A stretch of DNA of 64,000 bases from positions 49,751,169-49,815,168 of the forward strand of contig NC_081554.1 of the NCBI RefSeq assembly GCF_963082655.1, given 5' to 3'. The position numbers and the translations under genes are program-made. This stretch comes from Stomoxys calcitrans. Lineage: Eukaryota; Arthropoda; Insecta; Diptera; Muscidae. Below the pieces are notes generated by a model that saw only the letters and a list, made by a program, of their open reading frames with translations, ran no database searches and was not told the DNA's origin. Shown here piece by piece: positions 11,350-23,029 of this stretch. Numbering within the stretch: the first letter of the stretch is position 1; every line of letters begins with the position of its first letter.

Positions 11350-11720
11350 TTTCTTAAGCGGTGCTAGAATTACTTCGCTCCCTCTGACCTTCTCAATATC
11401 TATACTAAATACCTACATGTGGCCGAAGATGGAATATAATTCATATGGTTTTGGGCTGGAGCTTCCAAATCAAACTTGGAACTTTTGGACCGCGTTCAGA
11501 AAAGAGCGCTGCTGTTGATTGGCGACGGTAAGGTATCCAACTCTATTTTTCCCCTTGAGCATTGTCGTAATGTGAATTGTGTGACGCTGTTCTATCGATT
11601 CTTCAATGGTGTGTGCTCCACAGATATTAGTCTCCTTATTCCTGATGTAAGGATGCTCGTCATAAATACTAGACTTTATAGGAACTCACACCCGTTTGTT
11701 ATTGATTGGCCAGCTGAATA
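11350..11720 (+). pseudogene. CR1/jockey-type LINE, C-terminal fragment (3' side of hAT insertion)
   Basis: Continues the frame broken by the hAT element: FLKRC, then NYFAPSDLLNIYT, then LELLDRVQKRALLLIGDGK and VSNSI, RNVNCVTLFYRFFNG, ending PFVIDWPAE. This is the C-terminal region after the RT. The paralogue at 33.7-34.2 kb has the same order (LELLGRVQRRAMGLI ... FVIEWPAD). It is cut off at 11,720 by a duplication joint. Confidence 0.75.
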
Positions 11721-11844
11721 AAAATATTAATCGCTATTCAGTCAAAAAATTAAATACCGATAGTGCAATCGATATTTAGCCAGCTCTATTTCTTAAGCGG
11801 TGCTAGAATTACTTCACTCCCACTGACCTTCTCAATATCTATAC
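11720..11844 (+). repeat. 125-bp second copy of the hAT/LINE junction
   Basis: Nearly identical to 11,281-11,405 over 125 bases, giving a 439-bp period. It contains the right end of the hAT element, its TTTCTTAA target duplication and the start of the LINE piece, so it arose after the hAT insertion as a partial tandem duplication. Confidence 0.85.
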
Positions 11845-11869
11845 GTTTTCGTTCATTGTGATACCACAG

Positions 11870-12335
11870 GAACAGAAGAAGGAAGGTGATTTCTAGTTCC
11901 TCTTCAAGTCTAGATTAGGCGCATAATTTTGGACTGCTCACAGCCCCCTCTTTGTGTCCATTTATCATTCGTTGTCCCTCGGGCCTGGTCATGAAAGCTT
12001 AACTTACATGTCGCTAGAGGCATACCCACAGATTCCAGTATCCCTGGAATGTGTAGGGTAGTTCCTAGCCTCGCAAGCCCGTGCGCTTTACTATTCCTTG
12101 GGATATATCTGTGGCCCGGCACCCATAGCAGGTGAATTTTGAACTGTTCAGCCATCTCGTTGAGAGATCTGCGACAGTCGAGGGCGGTTTTTGTGTTCAG
12201 AAATACGTTTTCCAGGTATTTAATGGCTGTCTGGCTGTCTGAGAAGGTATTTATGCCAATCGTCGTAATGACATTATATCTTAGCCATTCCACCACTTTC
12301 TTCATTGCAAGAATCTCTGCTTGATACACACTGCA
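11870..12335 (-). pseudogene. LINE RNase H domain fragment
   Basis: Open over 139 codons. It shows MYQAEILAMKKVVEWL (catalytic Glu), INTFSDSQTAIKYLEN (catalytic Asp) and LLWVPGHRYIPRNSKAHGLA, the last RNase H motif with its usual Asp replaced by His (KAHG for KADE). The first Asp motif (TDGS) lies beyond the 5' break. The 3' end (complement of 11,875-11,895) reads CCTTCCTTCTTCTGTTCC, as in the LINE ending at 25,398, so both belong to one family. It is a 5'-truncated dead copy. Confidence 0.8.
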
Positions 12336-12369
12336 GTGGTCGGGTAATCTTTTCGATATGACCAGTTCT

Positions 12370-14391
12370 AGTTATGTGTTCCTTATAGACTCAAAAACGG
12401 CTATTTTCATGAAATTTTCACTGATGGTAAATTTTTTGATATCTGAAGGGGGGAGGACCCTCCCCCTTACCCTAATTTTCAGAAACGCCAGATCTCGGTG
12501 ATGGGTGTGATTTAAGCGAATTTTGTGTGCTTTTTTATATAAAAATTTGGTATCTTATAGAATAATTTCGGATGGGATACCTAGGGGGGCCGTCACACCC
12601 CAAATATATATTTAGACAAAAATCAAGACAATGTGGGACTTAAGTGAAAGGTATGTAGGATCAAAAAACGAATCTGATATTCAATTGTCAGACTAAGTGT
12701 TAGGGGGACCACCACAACCCTCAAATCACCCCTCAATCGGACATATTTACCGACCATGGCAATATGGGATCAAATGAAAGGTATTTGAGAGTAGAATACG
12801 AATCTGATATCCAAATGTGGGACCAAGATTTGGGGGGTCCAACCATTCTCCAAACAGGATTTATTTACTAACCATGGCAATATGGAGCTTAACTTAAAAG
12901 TATATGAGTGAAGGATACGAATCTAATATCCAAATGTGTGGCCAAGTGTTTAGGGGGCCGCCCCTCTCAAAGCACCCCCAAAGAGGACAAATTTTCAACC
13001 ATAGCAATATGGGGCTCAAATGAAAGGTCTTTGGGAGTAAAGCATAAATTTGATATCAATATTCGGGAAAAAGTGTCTATGGGGCCACCCTACCCCCATA
13101 ACGCCACTCATATAGGACGTATATGCTGACCATTCCAATATGGGGCAGTCATAGGAGGTATTTTAGAGTAGAATACGAATCCGATATATATTTTCAGGGT
13201 CAATTTACTGAACGGTCGACCCATGGAAATTCCATATGGATGGAAATATTGGGATAAAATGAAAGGTATTAGGGAGTAGACCACTAATCTGATATTAACA
13301 TTCAAAACCAACTACCTAAGGGACGTCCCACCCACATAATAACCCCCAAATAGGACGTATTTGCTCACCATGACAATTTGAGTCTTAAAGGGAGTGGAAC
13401 TCCATATTTAAAGGTTTTATTGCCCGTACCCACAACCGGACATATTTGCTAACTTTTGCAATAAGGGGTTTAAATAAAAGGTATTTGAGATTAGAAAACG
13501 AATTTTTCCAATTTTGAGGCCAAAGGAAATATGAGGTTCACATAAATGATATTAGAGTTGATCACGAGGCTGATATATTTTAGGGATCTGCACACTCCCC
13601 AAAACACTCCTAAATCGGGCATATTTACCGACCGTCAATGTGGGGCTCAAATAAAAGGTGTTGGGGAGAAGAAAACGAAATTGATACCCACTTTCGGGAC
13701 CAATTTTCTGGGGGTCTACCCCTTCCTAAAACACCCCAAAAACAGCATTTAATTACTGACCATCGCAATATGGGGTTCAAAAACAGATATTTGGGAGTAG
13801 ATTCTGATATACAAATGAGGGAGCATGTATTGGGTTGCCCAAAAAGTAATTGCGGATTTTTTAAAAGAAAGTAAATGCATTTTTAATAAAACTTAGAATG
13901 AACTTTAATCAAATATACTTTTTTTCACTTTTTTTCTAAAGCAAGCTAAAATTAACAGCTGATAACTGACAGAAGAAAGAATGCAAGAATGCCAAAGAGT
14001 ACAATCTTTGGGGCCCATAAACTCCCCTTAAACCAATGGCAATATGGGGTTTAAATAAATGGTACTTGAGAGAAGAGCACTTTGCTCATATTTTTTCAGG
14101 GCAAAGGGTTTAGGGACCACCTTACTTCCGAAAAAACCCCTAAATCGAACATCATGACAATATTGGGATGAAATAAAGACTTTTAAGAATGGAGTATATC
14201 TTACACCCAAACGTAAAGGTCATATGGGATTCAGTTAAAAGCATTTATATTGTTGTACTGTAAGTCAAGCGATATACAAATACTATTTTCGTAGCATGGT
14301 AAAATCTCTTTAATTGTCGCAAATAAATATTCAAAGGATAATTTTGTTCCATATCAAGTAAGGCGCAGCGGAGCGGGTCCTTTCCAGCTAG
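12370..14391 (+). mobile_element. Helitron-like non-autonomous element with internal satellite
   Basis: It starts with the family 5' block (CTTATAGACTCAAAAACGGC, then ATGAAATTTTCACTGATGG, then GATATCTGAAGGGGGG and CGATTTAAGCGAA-type motifs). A run of about 11 diverged monomers of roughly 120 bp follows (GACATATTTACCGACCATGG, CAATATGGGGCTCAAATGAA, GATATCCAAATGTG). It ends GCGCAGCGGAGCGGGTCC, CAGCTAGT, then a T run. A CTAGT end (CTRRT) before T is the Helitron 3' rule. No Rep/helicase ORF is present. A mariner MITE interrupts it at 13,830. The class is inferred; a satellite-bearing TIR element is the alternative. Confidence 0.5.
13830..13988 (+). mobile_element. Mariner MITE, truncated
   Basis: It begins with the family TIR TTGGGTTGCCCAAAAAGTAA after a TA and runs in step with the 236-bp MITEs through CTAAAGCAAGCTAAAATTAA and GACAGAAGAAAGAATGCAA. 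The right quarter and right TIR are missing. It interrupts a satellite monomer after GAGCATGTA. Confidence 0.85.
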
Positions 14392-15790
14392 TTTTTTTTT
14401 CCATAAAGTCAAGTGAAACTACTTTACTTAAAATTAATTTTGTATTACTTTTTATGAAAAATAAATTTTCGAAAAATGTTTTCCTTGTGTCCAAAACTAG
14501 TTCTTAAATGTAAAATTTCTAGATTGCATGACTTAATGTTCTTCTTAATAGTGTTATGTATCAAACGTCTTCCTCCTCACACACTTCTGCTGAGGGAGCA
14601 AAATAAAAACAAAAATCTAATTACTGCAAATGTTTTATTAATGACTTCTAATGAACATCTCAGTCTCTGGGCGCTAGAGCAGTTCATTAAAACATCCACC
14701 CACTTTTTTAATAAAACACCTGTGGAAAATATTTAATTTCAGGTGTTTTAAAGCTCACACAATTCCGACCGACCACACCTTCTGCAACTCAATGCGGACT
14801 GACCCAGCAGTGAGAAACTCATTTAATTAAACGTAAAGAAGAATAAAACGACTATATGATGGATTAAATTTCATATTTGCTTCCGTGTCGAATTGCAATG
14901 CAATTAGCTTCATTTTGCAAATTAATGTTTTGTATAATATTGTCGTTAAAATGGAAAATGAAATGGACATAAAGTCGGGAGACAAGGGGAATGCATGAAC
15001 TCTAGCAGCAGTAGGAGCTATTGGGAGGGGAAAAGCGCACCAAAGTATGTATGAGAATGACGTCCTGGAATGAACGAATGACTGGCTGCCTGACTGACTG
15101 GAATGATTGGCTTCTTGAGAGAGTGAATGAAGAAGGAAACACATTACACTCGAGACCGCAATCAAAATAAAGTAATAAACTCAACAATGTATAACAAATT
15201 GTTTCTGGTATATTATTAAAATAATATTAAAAAATTTATGAGTCTTCAGACGAATTCAATTTCCTTCATTCTAAATTTCCCAGAACATTGAGCTCAAACC
15301 ACTTGGCCGATGGACAGTGTCTTGTGGTGGGGCGAATACAATCAGAAGTGTGAGGTTATAGATGTTTTGATATTAAATGCATCTTCAATAACACTGTGGA
15401 ACACAACAAAAAATAACTGGACAAAATGCACAGATTATGAAAGGAGGGGCAAAAAGAGAAATCACGTGTATCGGCGTTTTGAAAGTTACATCGAAAAGTA
15501 TTTAAACAAAAGGATGGAAGTTTCCCCCTTTCGGACATTTTTCTAAAAATTCGGCTTATGATAACTTGTAATCCCTTCATATTATGTGTATAATGTGTTC
15601 GGCAATATTACTGACAAGGTTGCGAAAAATATTATTGTTGAATATTTTAACCCTCAACTGACTCACTAAGGGCTGTTTGGTTGATTAGTTTGTAGCTGAT
15701 TAAAATTTTCTACAAAAATGTTTGCTTTGTATTTCTTCTAAAGACAAAACTTTCTATAAAGTTAAAATCCCTTACCACACTGTCCCTCAG
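14392..15790. other. Unannotated AT-rich DNA
   Basis: No repeat family or domain-bearing ORF seen. ORFs at 14,476-14,736 and 15,310-15,546 show no recognisable motif. Confidence 0.45.
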
Positions 15791-15794
15791 GCGC

Positions 15795-16108
15795 CTCTAT
15801 ACATATAGTATTTTAAGTCAAATGAAATCTTATATAAAAAAAATCAATTTGTGTTTGTTTGTAGGTTTGTTTGTGTCTTCCTTATAGACTCAGAAACGAC
15901 TGAACAGATTTTCTTGAAATTTTCACTAATGACCCCGTGGTGAAAATAGGGCACTAAATTTTTGGATATCTGAAGGGGGAGCGGACCCTCCCCCCTTACT
16001 CAAAACTTGATCTCGGAGATGGGTGGAGCGATTTAAGCGAAGTTTTATGTGCTCTCTTATAGTAACCTAAAAACAAAAATTTGGTATCCAAATTTCGGAT
16101 GGGGTACC
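15795..16108 (+). repeat. Helitron-like element, 5' part
   Basis: AAATCAATTTGTGTTTGTTT leads into CTTATAGACTCAGAAACGAC, TTCTTGAAATTTTCACTAAT, ATATCTGAAGGGGGAGCGG, GATCTCGGAGATGGGTGG and TTTGGTATCCAAATTTCGG. The order matches 23,035-23,580 and 12,370-12,600. It ends at GGGTACCTAG where a LINE fragment begins. Confidence 0.6.
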
Positions 16109-16109
16109 T

Positions 16110-16485
16110 AGCCTGATCTTCTCACGACGCGGATCTCCCCATAGAATTTTCGACGTCCTTTCGCTGTTCCACAGTTACACGCCCTTAACTCAAATTGCAT
16201 CGACCAGAAAGGCTACGGGTTAACCAAATTTATTAACGGCAGTCCTCTGGCCTTCACAGCCATTCCCTATTTCTGCACTAGGGGCAGATGCGGATCGTGC
16301 CATTCTCAGAAAGGCGTAAATCTCCTTCTTAAACTCCAAAACTGTTTGTCACCTTACTGTCCTGGTTGTCATTGCCCTGATGGCCAGTTTACTGTCTGTA
16401 AAAATGTTCGGACTTGACGTCCTCTCGTGTGTCGTGTAACAATCGGGACACACATCCAATACGCTGCCATTAATCCTAGCTCGGT
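16110..16485 (-). pseudogene. LINE RNase H fragment
   Basis: On the minus strand the sequence reads SPNIFTDSKLAIRAMTTRTV, then a frame change and LEFKKEIYAF-like residues. This parallels VNIFAGSKMTIRAI and KKINAF of the LINE at 4.8-6.9 kb, but here the catalytic Asp (TDSK) is retained. It is a short broken remnant. Confidence 0.6.
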
Positions 16486-17458
16486 AGTTTTAGTAGACTT
16501 TCTCGGAAGAAAGGGCAGTTTTAGTAAAATTTCTTGGAAGGGAAGTTTTAGTGCCCTTTCTTAGAAGAAAGGGTAGTTCTAGTACCATTTCATGGAAGAG
16601 TGCGTTGTTTTGGTACCCCTTCTTGGGAAAAAGATTAGTTTTAGTACCGGTTCTTGGGAAAAATTTGAGTTTTAGTACCCTTTCTTGCAATAAAGGGACA
16701 GTTTTAGACTCTTTCTTAGAATAAAGCGTAGTTTCATTAGACTTTCTTGGAAGAAAGAGAAGTTTAAGTGCCCTTCCTTGGAGGAAAGGGTAGTTATAGT
16801 ATCCTTTTTTGGAAACAAGGGTAGTTTAGTACCCTTTCTTGGAACAAATGGTAGTTTAGTACTCTTTTTTGGAGGAAAGGGTAGTTTTAGTACCCTTTCT
16901 TGGAGGAAAGGATAGTTTTAGTACCCTTTCTTGGAAGAAAAGGTAGTTTTAGTTCCCTTTCTTGGAAGAAAGGATAGTTTTAGGACCTTTTCTTGGAAGA
17001 ATGGTACCACGCCTTCTTGGAAGAAAGGGAAGTACGCTCTCTTGAAAGATAGTATAGTATGCCTTTTTGAAAGAAAGGATAGTACGCCTTCTTGGAAGAA
17101 AGGGTAGATCACCTTCTTTGAAGAAAGGGTAGTCCGCCTTCTTGGAAGGAAAGGTAGTATCCTTTCCCCTAAAAAAGTGTGAATTTATTTAGTACCAATT
17201 TCCCTACGAAAATTTAGTTTGAGTATCCTTTCCCCTAAGAAAGGGTTGTTTTAGTATCATTTCCCCATAGAAAGGGTTGGTTTAGTACCCTTATCCCTAA
17301 GAAACGGTAGTTTAAGTACCATTTCTCTTAAAAAGGATCACTTTCAGTACCATTTTTCTGAATAATGAATACTTTTGGTACCCTTTTCTTACTTAAGGTT
17401 AGTTTTAGTATCCTTTCACGAAGAAAATGTACTTTTTGTACCCTTGCCACAAAAAGGG
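16486..17458 (+). repeat. Palindromic minisatellite array (~30-bp units)
   Basis: About 30 imperfect units of GTTTTAGT plus a core ACCCTTTCTT-GG-AAGAAAGGGT. The core is a 22-base inverted repeat (10-base arms, GG centre), so every monomer can form a hairpin. Units drift towards CCTTTCCCCTAAGAAAGGG in the right half. There is no periodic reading frame of note; the short minus-strand ORFs (e.g. 16,490-16,690) are repeat translations. Confidence 0.85.
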
Positions 17459-17830
17459 TATAGCATTTTCTTTAAGACAAAATTTCTATGAAATTTTCGC
17501 TAAAGAAATTTTCTCAAGACAAAAATTTCTATGAAATTTTCTCTAGACAAAATTTCTATGAAAGTTTCTCTAAAGACAAAATTTCTATCAAATTACTCTA
17601 AAGACACAATTTCTATGAAATATTTCCTAAAGACAAAATTTCTGTCAAGTGTTCTCTTAAGACAAAATTTCTATGAAATTTTCCCTAGGGACACAATTTC
17701 TATAAAATTTTCTCTAAAGGCAAAATTTCCAAGAAATTTTTATGAAATTTTCTTTAAATACATAATTGATGAAATTTGCTGCAATGCAAACATTTTAATT
17801 TAATTTTGCCTAGAGACAAAATGGATTTTT
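17459..17830 (+). repeat. Degenerate 29-bp minisatellite (TTTCTATGAAATTTTC family)
   Basis: About 12 diverged units of the monomer that forms the large arrays at 35.7 and 52.6 kb (AAATTTCTATGAAATTTTC, CTCTAAAGACA). They follow directly on the palindromic minisatellite. ORF 17,531-17,803 is a translation of the repeat. Confidence 0.8.
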
Positions 17831-17834
17831 TTCA

Positions 17835-18850
17835 ATAATAATTTCGTTTATTTTATTTGTTTAGTTTTGAGGACTTAAAAAAAAACAGGCCCACTGTGCG
17901 TTTAAGACATCCCATAGCTTAGATGACTGAATTTAATAACATTAAAGCTAGCACAAGAAAATAAGGCGATACCGCTGATATTACGGAAACGCCACATAAA
18001 AAAAAACGAAGCCAAGAAGTGCCATGGAAAACAAGAGCAATACGCATAATTTTAAATTTTTGATTTAGGAAAATGATGCTTGGAGCATTACTTGGTGGCT
18101 GGTTAGCTGGATAGCTAGTGGGCTGCATATGAACCGAGAAGGCCAACCAAAGAAAAAGATTTGGAATAAAGTCACACTTCTCCATAGCTCAGCTAGCGGT
18201 GGTGATAGTGTGGTGGCTGGGTGTTGATATCGGGGGCTGGTGCCATGGTAACTGCCTCCAAAGCTTACTGACTGTCTGGTTTGTGGTGTCGATGGTGGCG
18301 GCAACATGCTTATCATATTGCCGCGATCAGCAACATTGCCAACAGTGCCAGAAGAAATACAACCACAATATCCAAAGAACATCTACAGAGTCATTTATTC
18401 TCATCCTCCTCCATCACTACAACAGCAGTACACTCTTGGCCATAGTTGGAGGTGATATATGTCTGCACATACCATGCGAATGCGTATGCGGCTGTTATGT
18501 TGGAAATGAATCAATAATGTTTTTTCCTTCTTTTTTGCGAAGAGTGGGGCTCTATCTAAAGCTGACTGTGATTGCCTGAATATTTTTGAATTTGATGCGG
18601 AGGCGGTGGGAGGAGGTTTAGTAAACAACACTAAGCTTACCCAGAACATACCTTATCCATACAAGAAGGCGTGCAAGACTTTCTGTGGCCCAAGCATACA
18701 GTGTTTCCTAGTGGCTGAAGAAGATAAAGAGCTGCTAGAGCAATGGAGCTAACTGAGTGGCTGAAGAAGGCAACAAAGCACAGTGGTTAAAAATGTCAAA
18801 TATTTGAAAAACATGAAAATTTTTATAATCGCTTTCATATATTCTTCGCC
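17835..18850. other. Unannotated DNA, possibly single copy
   Basis: Higher GC than its surroundings and without a known repeat. Several overlapping ORFs exist on both strands (18,065-18,382 minus; 18,199-18,579 plus), but none shows a domain or a clear initiation context. Confidence 0.4.
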
Positions 18851-18854
18851 ATAA

Positions 18855-19035
18855 GTAAAACAAGTAAGGACTGGATTATGTAAGCAAAGCCGACCTTTTG
18901 ATACCATTCTTATTGCAATATTAGTCCAAGTAAGATGATCATATATATGGGAACTATATCTTTACCTGCGACAAATTTTAAGACCATCGAAGCAAAATTG
19001 AGTGCTGTACTTTGTACACAAATTAAACTGGACAG
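18855..19035 (+). repeat. 150-bp-repeat element, shortened copy
   Basis: It starts AAAACAAGTAAGGACTGG, has one monomer-like stretch (ATGATCATATATATGGGAAC, CTATATCTTTACC), and ends with ACAGACAGACAGACGGACAT / AGCTAAATT, the 3' signature seen at 55,850-55,900 and 58,250-58,320. Confidence 0.5.
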
Positions 19036-19089
19036 ACAGACAGACAGACGGACATAGCTAAATTGAATGTGAATTATAAATCGAATCAT

Positions 19090-21860
19090 AATTCCATGAC
19101 AGCCGGTTGTACGCACCGGATTGATACGATGGAATCCTTTATGGGCAAGGGTTGCCGCCACAGTGTACGTGTTCGTCCTTTTTTCGTAATGTAAGAGGCA
19201 CATCCCGAAGTGCCTTCTCCATACGCTTCTGATCCGAGCCGGGATTGAAAAGAACCTCGGTCCATAGTTCTGTTCGGTCGGTGTCGGTGAGGTGTGAGGT
19301 TACACCTCATCGACCTTACATCACGATCTTGCTCTGGCCTTACATCACTACGGGAGTATAGTCATACTGTATATGTTGCAAGGTGCTGTGCGAACATAGA
19401 CAGCAGTGGGTCACAAGTATCGTCGTCTTCGCCTTCTGCGTCCTCGTCGTCGGACTATGTGACCCGCCCGACCTCTCCCGTGCGGCAATATGCGCAACAG
19501 CATCATCCCAGCCCCAATATTGACAGGCCAGTGCTAGTGCTGTATCATTTTTGCAACTAAACTGCAATGGTCTCCGTGACAAGATCGATGAAATTGCGGA
19601 TTTCATGAGTCGGAAAGGATTATTGGTTGCAGCGATCCAGCAGACAAAGCTGACCAACACCGTCAGGTTGCACAGTTGTCACGGATGCAATGTGCTACAT
19701 AAGGATCGCATGCGTCTGGCGCTAGTGACCCCTACATGGAGTGCATGGGGATAGCAATCAGGTCCGATACTGCCGAGATAGAGCTATACAACGTGTGCAT
19801 ACCGCCGGTTGGTAGCTGTGTCCCAATTAACGGCCAGGCTTACAAGCCCGACATAAGTGGGCCACTATCTGGCCATAATCGTCTGTTTCTAGGGGACTTT
19901 AATGCGCATCACATTTCATGGCATTCTCCCCTAGGTAACGATCAGCGGGGCATAACTTTGGCAGACGAGATTAAAGGCTCCACGTTTTGCACGGTGAATG
20001 ATTACGAGGAGATACAGCTCGCCAGACATTTCCATTGCATTTCCTGATCTCCTGGGTGACGTATCCTGGCAAGCCGTTATATCTTTGGGATCAGACCACC
20101 TCCCCACCCCCCCATAATTCTCACCATCGACCGACCACCCGACTTAATAAGCTTTGAGCGCCGGACGTTTATCAACCAGAAGAAGGCCAATTGGGCTGAC
20201 TCTATAGAGTACACCAATCGCCGCTACAGTGAAATGACACCCCCCTCGGATATGCTAGTTGCCAAGAGGAAATTCCGAGACATCATTAACGCAGCAGCCC
20301 CTAGCTTTATACCAACCGGTCGAATACCCCAAGTGCGGCCAAATTTCCAGGCGCATGCAGTGGTACTCGCAGACAAGCATGATGAGATTCGTTGTGCGGA
20401 CCCCACTAACCCCTAAATCAGCGAGCTGAATCTGGAAATAAACAGGATAGTCAACGAGCATAAGCGGAATTTGTGGCTGAACCATTTGGAGCAATGTAAC
20501 TTAGGCACCGGTTTAGGCAAGCTGTGGTTTACTGTTAATTCACTCTCAAACCCCGGTAGACGGGATGACAGAATCTCAGTCACTTTTGGAGATGTAACCG
20601 TGACTGATCCGAATAGATGCGGCTTGTTGTTCAAACGTCAATTTATTGTGCATCCCGAGAGTGACAGGGCAAGGAGGAGAGCCATTCACCATCTCCGTGA
20701 TCTCCGAGCCGATGCACAGCCATCACAATTTACCGTGGGTAAAGTGACGAATGTCAACCGTGGCGCCAAACCATCCAAGGCGTTGGGCCCCGACGGAATC
20801 TCTACACTGATGCTGAAGAATCTGGATTTACCTGGAGTTGAGTACTTTACAACTGCCCTTAACAACTCTTTGAACACTCTTGTAGTTCCCTATGTCTGGA
20901 TTCAGCTACTGAAGCCTGGAAAGGACCCGATTTTGGGGGAGTCGCACAGACCGATCTCCATTCTTCCACCAGCAGCAAAGACGCTTGAGGGATTACATCT
21001 CCCGAGTCTCGTAGGAGAATTTCCTTTCGCCGAGCTTTAACTCGGATTCCGAAGACTGCATAGCAAACAACTACTTTGCATGCCATCACCGCACATTAGC
21101 GGTCGTGCGGACGGTCCTCGTGGCATTGGACCTATCGAAGGCATTCAAGACAGTCAGCCATGCCCTCCAGCCAGTCCTGAAACGCTGGGTCAGTGTCTTA
21201 GGCGGACATGCTTACATCTACGCTACGGTGGACACCGCACACCTTTGCAGTGCCTTCCATCATCCCAGGCGATGTGATAAGACGGTAATGGCACTAGACC
21301 TACCGAAATTATCCGACACGGTGAGTCATGCCAAACTATTTGAGGACGTCGCCTCCAACCAGGACAGAAACGCTGTGTCGCGTATTACGTATCTGTGTGG
21401 TCGCCAGTCATTTGTGGAATTTAGGGATAAGAAGTCGAAGCACCGTTGAGTGAAACAGAGAGTTCCCCAAGGCGCGGTGATATCTCCGGCACTGTTTAAC
21501 CTGTACCTATACTCCATTCCACTCCCTCCAGACGGCATAGAGATCGTATCATATGCCCCCACTCATTGTTGACATCTGCGATAGGTTGAGCTTCTAACTC
21601 AACGAACTTGCCTCATATTTTGCTGCAAGAAATCTGCCACCAAATCTTCAGCCACATTGTTCACTACGAATACGCGTAAGGTGAATACCGAGTTGACTGT
21701 GATGGTAGATGGAGATATCATTCCGACCATCTTCGTCGGAATGACGCCAAGTATTGGTCGGAGATATCAAATAGTTGGAAAAGTTTGCACAAATATATCT
21801 AAAAGCGCCTTTGTTAAACGTTTAGCATCTCGTCAGAGTATGCGAATTTAGCAACTTGCT
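19090..21860 (+). pseudogene. Jockey-type LINE ORF2 (endonuclease + RT), broken
   Basis: The AP-type endonuclease starts at about 19,551 (LNCNGLRDKIDEIADF), and its later part has LFLGDFNAHHISWHSPLGN (19,888-19,944) and a SDHLP motif near 20,095. The RT N-terminal region is at 20,471-21,040 (PSKALGPDGISTLMLKNL; LLKPGKD; SHRPISILPPAAKTLE). Motif A occurs twice (VALDLSKAFKTV near 21,120 and MALDLPKLSDTVSHAKLF near 21,290). Then come CGRQSFVEFRDKKSK and VPQGAVISPALFNLYLYSIP. The YxDD box is missing after VSYA, and the tail ends near 21,760 (SSATLFTTN, KVNTELTVMVDG). Many frame changes. A close relative is at 45-48.8 kb. 19,090-19,310 may be its 5' region. Confidence 0.85.
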
Positions 21861-21864
21861 AGTA

Positions 21865-22915
21865 ATACCACCGTATTCACATCCCTAAGATAAGTCTTAA
21901 TGACTCCCAAGAATCTAAAATAGAAGCTTATGAAGAATATTATTTTAATTTTTTACTTTTCGGAACACTGTGCCACACCGTTGCTGCTTTTGTTGGTGGC
22001 AATTTTGTTTTTTGGCTCTACATGGCATTGGAGCAATTTAAAGTGTCTTGCCTTTAAATAATGGCGACAATTGAAAAACGATAAATCTCTTAATATTAAA
22101 CAAAACTTAGATTTCCAACCTTGTTGCCTTCCCTCTCCATCTCCATATGCGCCACCATTCACTCACTCACTAATGCCTCATATTTATTGTGCACGTCATG
22201 ATTTCAGGGACTTTGATTTTTGGCATAAAATCAAGAATATTTATTAGTCTGCATCGTGGAGACACGACATTATTGTTTGGAGGCTAATGATTTTTGATTG
22301 AGATTAATTTCAAACTCAGCTACTTCTGCCACCACCAACGCCACCTTCTGCTCCACCTCCATCTTCTGTTTTCTCAAATCAGCTTCAAATTGATTTCAAA
22401 TTCAACCCACATACACATGTCAGTCATTTCTATGATGTCATTCTAATTCCATCGATGTGGTGTGGTGTGGTGTGGCTGTGAATTTTCCTCTTCAGCACTG
22501 CGAATGAGGACTAGAAGAATGAGGATTGTGGTTTAAGTAGGCTGACTGGATTGTTGGTGCTCCTCTTTCAATGATGAGGTTAAAGTCTAAAGAGTCGTGA
22601 TTTTGAAATGTCAAAATAATCACAAAAAAGGGAAAGGGATTTAATTGATTGCCTCAATCAAACGGCAACAACCTCCTATTGCGGCAGCATCATTAACAAG
22701 CAAACCCATAAACAAGAGAAAGCGCATTGAGTCTTAAGTGATTTTTAAATGACAAATTAAAATCATTTTCAATAGGACGATTGAGAGTAGGAAGCCATTA
22801 TTCACGGATATAGGAACAATTTCAACTCGCACTTAATTCAATTAGGTTAAACCAGCTGAAAATTTCACTGAAGAAAAAAGTTGAATAAAAAACCTTTTCA
22901 AGAATTTTTTTAAAA
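21865..22915. other. Unannotated AT-rich DNA
   Basis: No domain-bearing ORF. It holds a short GTGGT-type microsatellite (about 22,456-22,475) and CACC/CTTCTGC-rich stretches (22,325-22,365). Confidence 0.45.
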
Positions 22916-23000
22916 TAATTTTTCCTAGAGACAAAACTTCCATGAAATTTTTCTCAAAAACTAAATTTCATGAAATTTTTTCAAAAAACAATTTTAGGAA
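22916..23000 (+). repeat. Degenerate 29-bp minisatellite, 2-3 units
   Basis: CCTAGAGACAAAACTTCCATGAAATTTTTCTC-type units, diverged members of the TTTCTATGAAATTTTC family (positions 22,923-22,985). Confidence 0.6.
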
Positions 23001-23029
23001 AAAAAAACGTTCATGGAAACTTGGACATA

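Noticed and set aside
17531..17803. 90-residue ORF
   Set aside because: It is a translation of decayed 29-bp minisatellite units (recurrent FSLKTKFLS-type residues), not a gene.
18065..18579. Overlapping 105- and 126-residue ORFs
   Set aside because: They lie on opposite strands of the same DNA without domains, repeats or splice evidence, so coding is not supported.
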